64,000 nt of DNA from assembly GCA_033002965.1 (NCBI GenBank), contig JAURVB010008978.1:124001-188000 (forward strand). The letters are read 5' to 3'. The notes under the pieces were generated by a model. The model was not told the DNA's origin and made no database searches. It saw only the letters and a program-made list of their open reading frames with translations. Below are positions 61,868 to 64,000 of this stretch, in pieces. The position numbers were made by a program, and so were the translations under genes. The stretch comes from Piper betle (taxonomy: Eukaryota > Streptophyta > Magnoliopsida > Piperales > Piperaceae). Position 1 is the stretch's first letter. Each line of letters opens with the position of its first letter.

Positions 61868-63180
61868 GTTATATCTTGGACTTTTTTATTTCAATTTTTG
61901 ATGATGCAACATAGTTTATGTTGTATGCATGGAGTTTTTGCTTCATATCTTGGATGAATTTGAGCAAGCTAATTAAAAGTTGGATCATGATTGGATTAAT
62001 TCGAAATGTTGTAATATTTTTTATTGTATTTAAACATGTTGTGGTAGGCATGTTGTGGACTTGAAGTCTTTGGACTTTGTACTTTGTCCCTGATCTTGAA
62101 GTCTCGGGATTGGACTTGAACATGAGCTAAAACTTTGATGAAATCTTGGAGAGCGGATTGTCTATGTGGAGCCTATAGGTTTGGACTTAATTGAATTTGA
62201 AGTTGAGTGAGAAATTAGAGTTGGAGGTTGGAGGAACTTCAACATTAGTGATTCAAGTGCTTGGATGTTGGACAAGCTATGAACTTATATCGCTATAAAT
62301 AATGAGTTTGGTTTATGTTATGGATTTGGAGCTTCAATGTGAAAATCAAGTAACAAAAAAGAGAAGTTTGATAATTGAGATTCCGAATTGGGTATGCTTT
62401 GATAAAGCCACATTTGTCAATCTCTCAACTTTCGGATTCAAGAGAGTATGCTTCGATGAGTGATTGTATTTACACCCCTTGAGTGATTATGTTGTAAAAG
62501 ATTTTGTTGATCTCGTGAAGAATTGTTTGTAAACAAGATTGGGTGATACTTGAGGTGTGGATTGTGATTGTTGTAGTGAGTGTTAGTTTGGCTTGTGAAG
62601 TCAAGCTTAAGGTCAAAAGGTGAAGGACAAGCTTGTGGTTTATAAAGCCAGCTTGGGGTTGACCTTGGAGAAGGACAAGTAATCTTGTGAAGCACTTGGA
62701 TGAAGCTTGGTGAAGTACAAGTGGGGGTAATACTTGCATTCGTAACAATCAAGGTTTGACCACAGTAAAGCATAAAAGACTTACCTAACCATAGGATATA
62801 GTGGTGTAAAAGAGAGGAATACAAGTTCAAAATGTCTTAAAATATCTGGTGGGCAATGTTTGTATTTCTTACCTTATCTTGATTAATCTATTTTAGTTAA
62901 TTTATTTCTCACACATCTAATGTATAGTTTGACAAGTTCGCCAATACATAAGATTGGTTATAAATTTTTTAATAGATCATTTATTGATTTGCTAGATTTA
63001 TACTCAAACTTTTCGGTTAAATATTTATAATCAAAATCATTTCATATTTCATGATCAGTTTTAATTAAGATCAGATTGAAGTCTTTAAATTTGATTAATC
63101 ACATATTGTGCTTTGGTGTTAAGAGTTCTTGCCTCCATCCGACTCTACCACATGGAAGAGGTGAAAATAAGTTAAGTTGA
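61868..63180 (+). repeat. LTR-like sequence upstream of the visible ABC1K-like exons
   Basis: It opens TGTTATATCTTGGAC and soon reads TTTTTGATGATGCAACA. It shares a late block with the intronic sequence (GTTTGACAAGTTCGCCAATACA near 62928, compared with GTTTGACAAGTTTACCAACACA near 59670). No coding region. Both ends are approximate. It probably lies in a large intron of the same gene. Confidence 0.35.
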
Positions 63181-63577
63181 TCGGTTTTGAAAGCACCGCA
63201 ATCATAAAGATATATACAACCCAATTACCACCATTTTGTTCTACAAATTCTCCCCTCCCACCTTCAAAACTCCAGGAGCTATTCTTTCATGATCCATTTA
63301 GTTGGGATGAAAAATATAGAAAAATCATAATTGGTCAAACCTAGAAGGAGTATTTTATATTTTCTTTTATAAGAAAAATTAGTTTGCATTTAATATACTC
63401 CATAAAAAATTGATCGAGATTTAATATATTTGGTGTGGAGAATGATCATAGTTGCCCATATTTAGTCACCAATTTGAAAAGAAAATTCTTATTTTTTCTT
63501 TCTCAAAACAAGTTACGAAAAAAATTTTTGCCTATGGGAAACCACTTAAAAAGAGATCATGATCATTTTTTCAAAAA

Positions 63578-63637
63578 ATCTATTGAATTTAAACTAACAG
63601 TTTTATGATCTATTGAATTTAAACTAACAGTTTTATG
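63578..63637. repeat. Exact 30-bp tandem duplication
   Basis: The 30-bp unit ATCTATTGAATTTAAACTAA plus ten further bases occurs at 63578-63607 and again at 63608-63637. Confidence 0.9.
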
Positions 63638-63943
63638 AAATATATTGAACGTATACTACTTTTTTAGGATTGACCACTTATAATTTGCTAGATTTATTCA
63701 TGGCAAGCACCTAAATGCTCATGGATACTTCTTTCTCACTAACAAACCTATGCCATAACAGCTTTAAACTAACAGTTTTATGAAATATATAGAATGTATA
63801 CTACTTTTTTAGGATTGATCACTTATAATTTGCTAGATTTACACCTCTTGTGCCAACTAAACAAGCTAAGGCGAAAACATTTCATGGCAAGCACCTAAAT
63901 GCTCATGGATAGTTCTTTCTCACTAACCAACCTATGCTATAAT
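63618..63943. repeat. Direct duplication, 141 and 181 bp, with a 42-bp indel
   Basis: Copy 1 (63618-63758) and copy 2 (63763-63943) are near-identical, sharing AAACTAACAGTTTTATGAAA through CTATGC. Copy 2 has 42 extra bases (about 63842-63883, starting CACCTCTTGTGCC). Non-coding. Confidence 0.85.
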
Positions 63944-64000
63944 GTTAGAATAATTTTATAATAACATGAGAAGGCTTTAATTTTTACATATGAACTGAGA

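Noticed and set aside
62438..62830. 130-codon minus-strand open frame.
   Set aside because: It lies in LTR-like sequence, overlaps another open frame and has low-complexity composition with no recognisable domain.

Overview
This window looks like nuclear DNA of a flowering plant. Its genes are split by AT-rich introns, the background is AT-rich, and most of the sequence is retrotransposon. I see two genuine host genes. One is complete, on the plus strand: a nuclear CID-domain (RPRD/CREPT-like) protein at 16838-19428, six coding exons, 498 residues. The other is the 3' part of a minus-strand gene at 55874-61296, five exons, probably an ABC1/UbiB-type atypical kinase, whose upstream exons lie beyond the right edge. 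No tRNA or rRNA gene and no CRISPR array was recognised.

Layout. 1-15055 is a three-layer stack. An old minus-strand Ty3/gypsy element (gag remnants, a tRNA-Met primer site at 13370-13381, LTR from 13385) was broken by a gag-only element (1622-10486, duplication CCATC) and by a solo LTR (10725-13140, duplication GCCTC). The gag-only element in turn holds another solo LTR (3978-6783, duplication ATATT). 15056-19900 is the CID gene with its promoter and 3' flank. 21654-36325 holds a copia scrap, a minus-strand chromodomain gypsy (LTR family B) with a tandem TRIM array inside its 5' LTR, and a solo family-B LTR inside a possible MITE. 38158-39096 is a Mutator-like element with GC-rich cargo. 39097-55582 is a minus-strand Ty1/copia element split by family-A LTRs, one of them nested in another. 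55874-64000 is the ABC1K-like gene with LTR-like DNA in its introns.

The dominant feature is one LTR family (here 'family A', about 2.1-3.4 kb per copy), seen nine times, mostly as solo LTRs with 5-bp target duplications. All better-preserved copies share an unusual architecture: a GC-rich CpG-dense leader, a splice-donor-like site, and two adjacent hairpins whose stems show compensatory base changes between copies. The second hairpin overlaps a branch-point-like CTGAC followed by a U-rich tract and TGTAG. This is the observation I rate most worth following up. The rest is mainly a readable history of nested insertion and decay.
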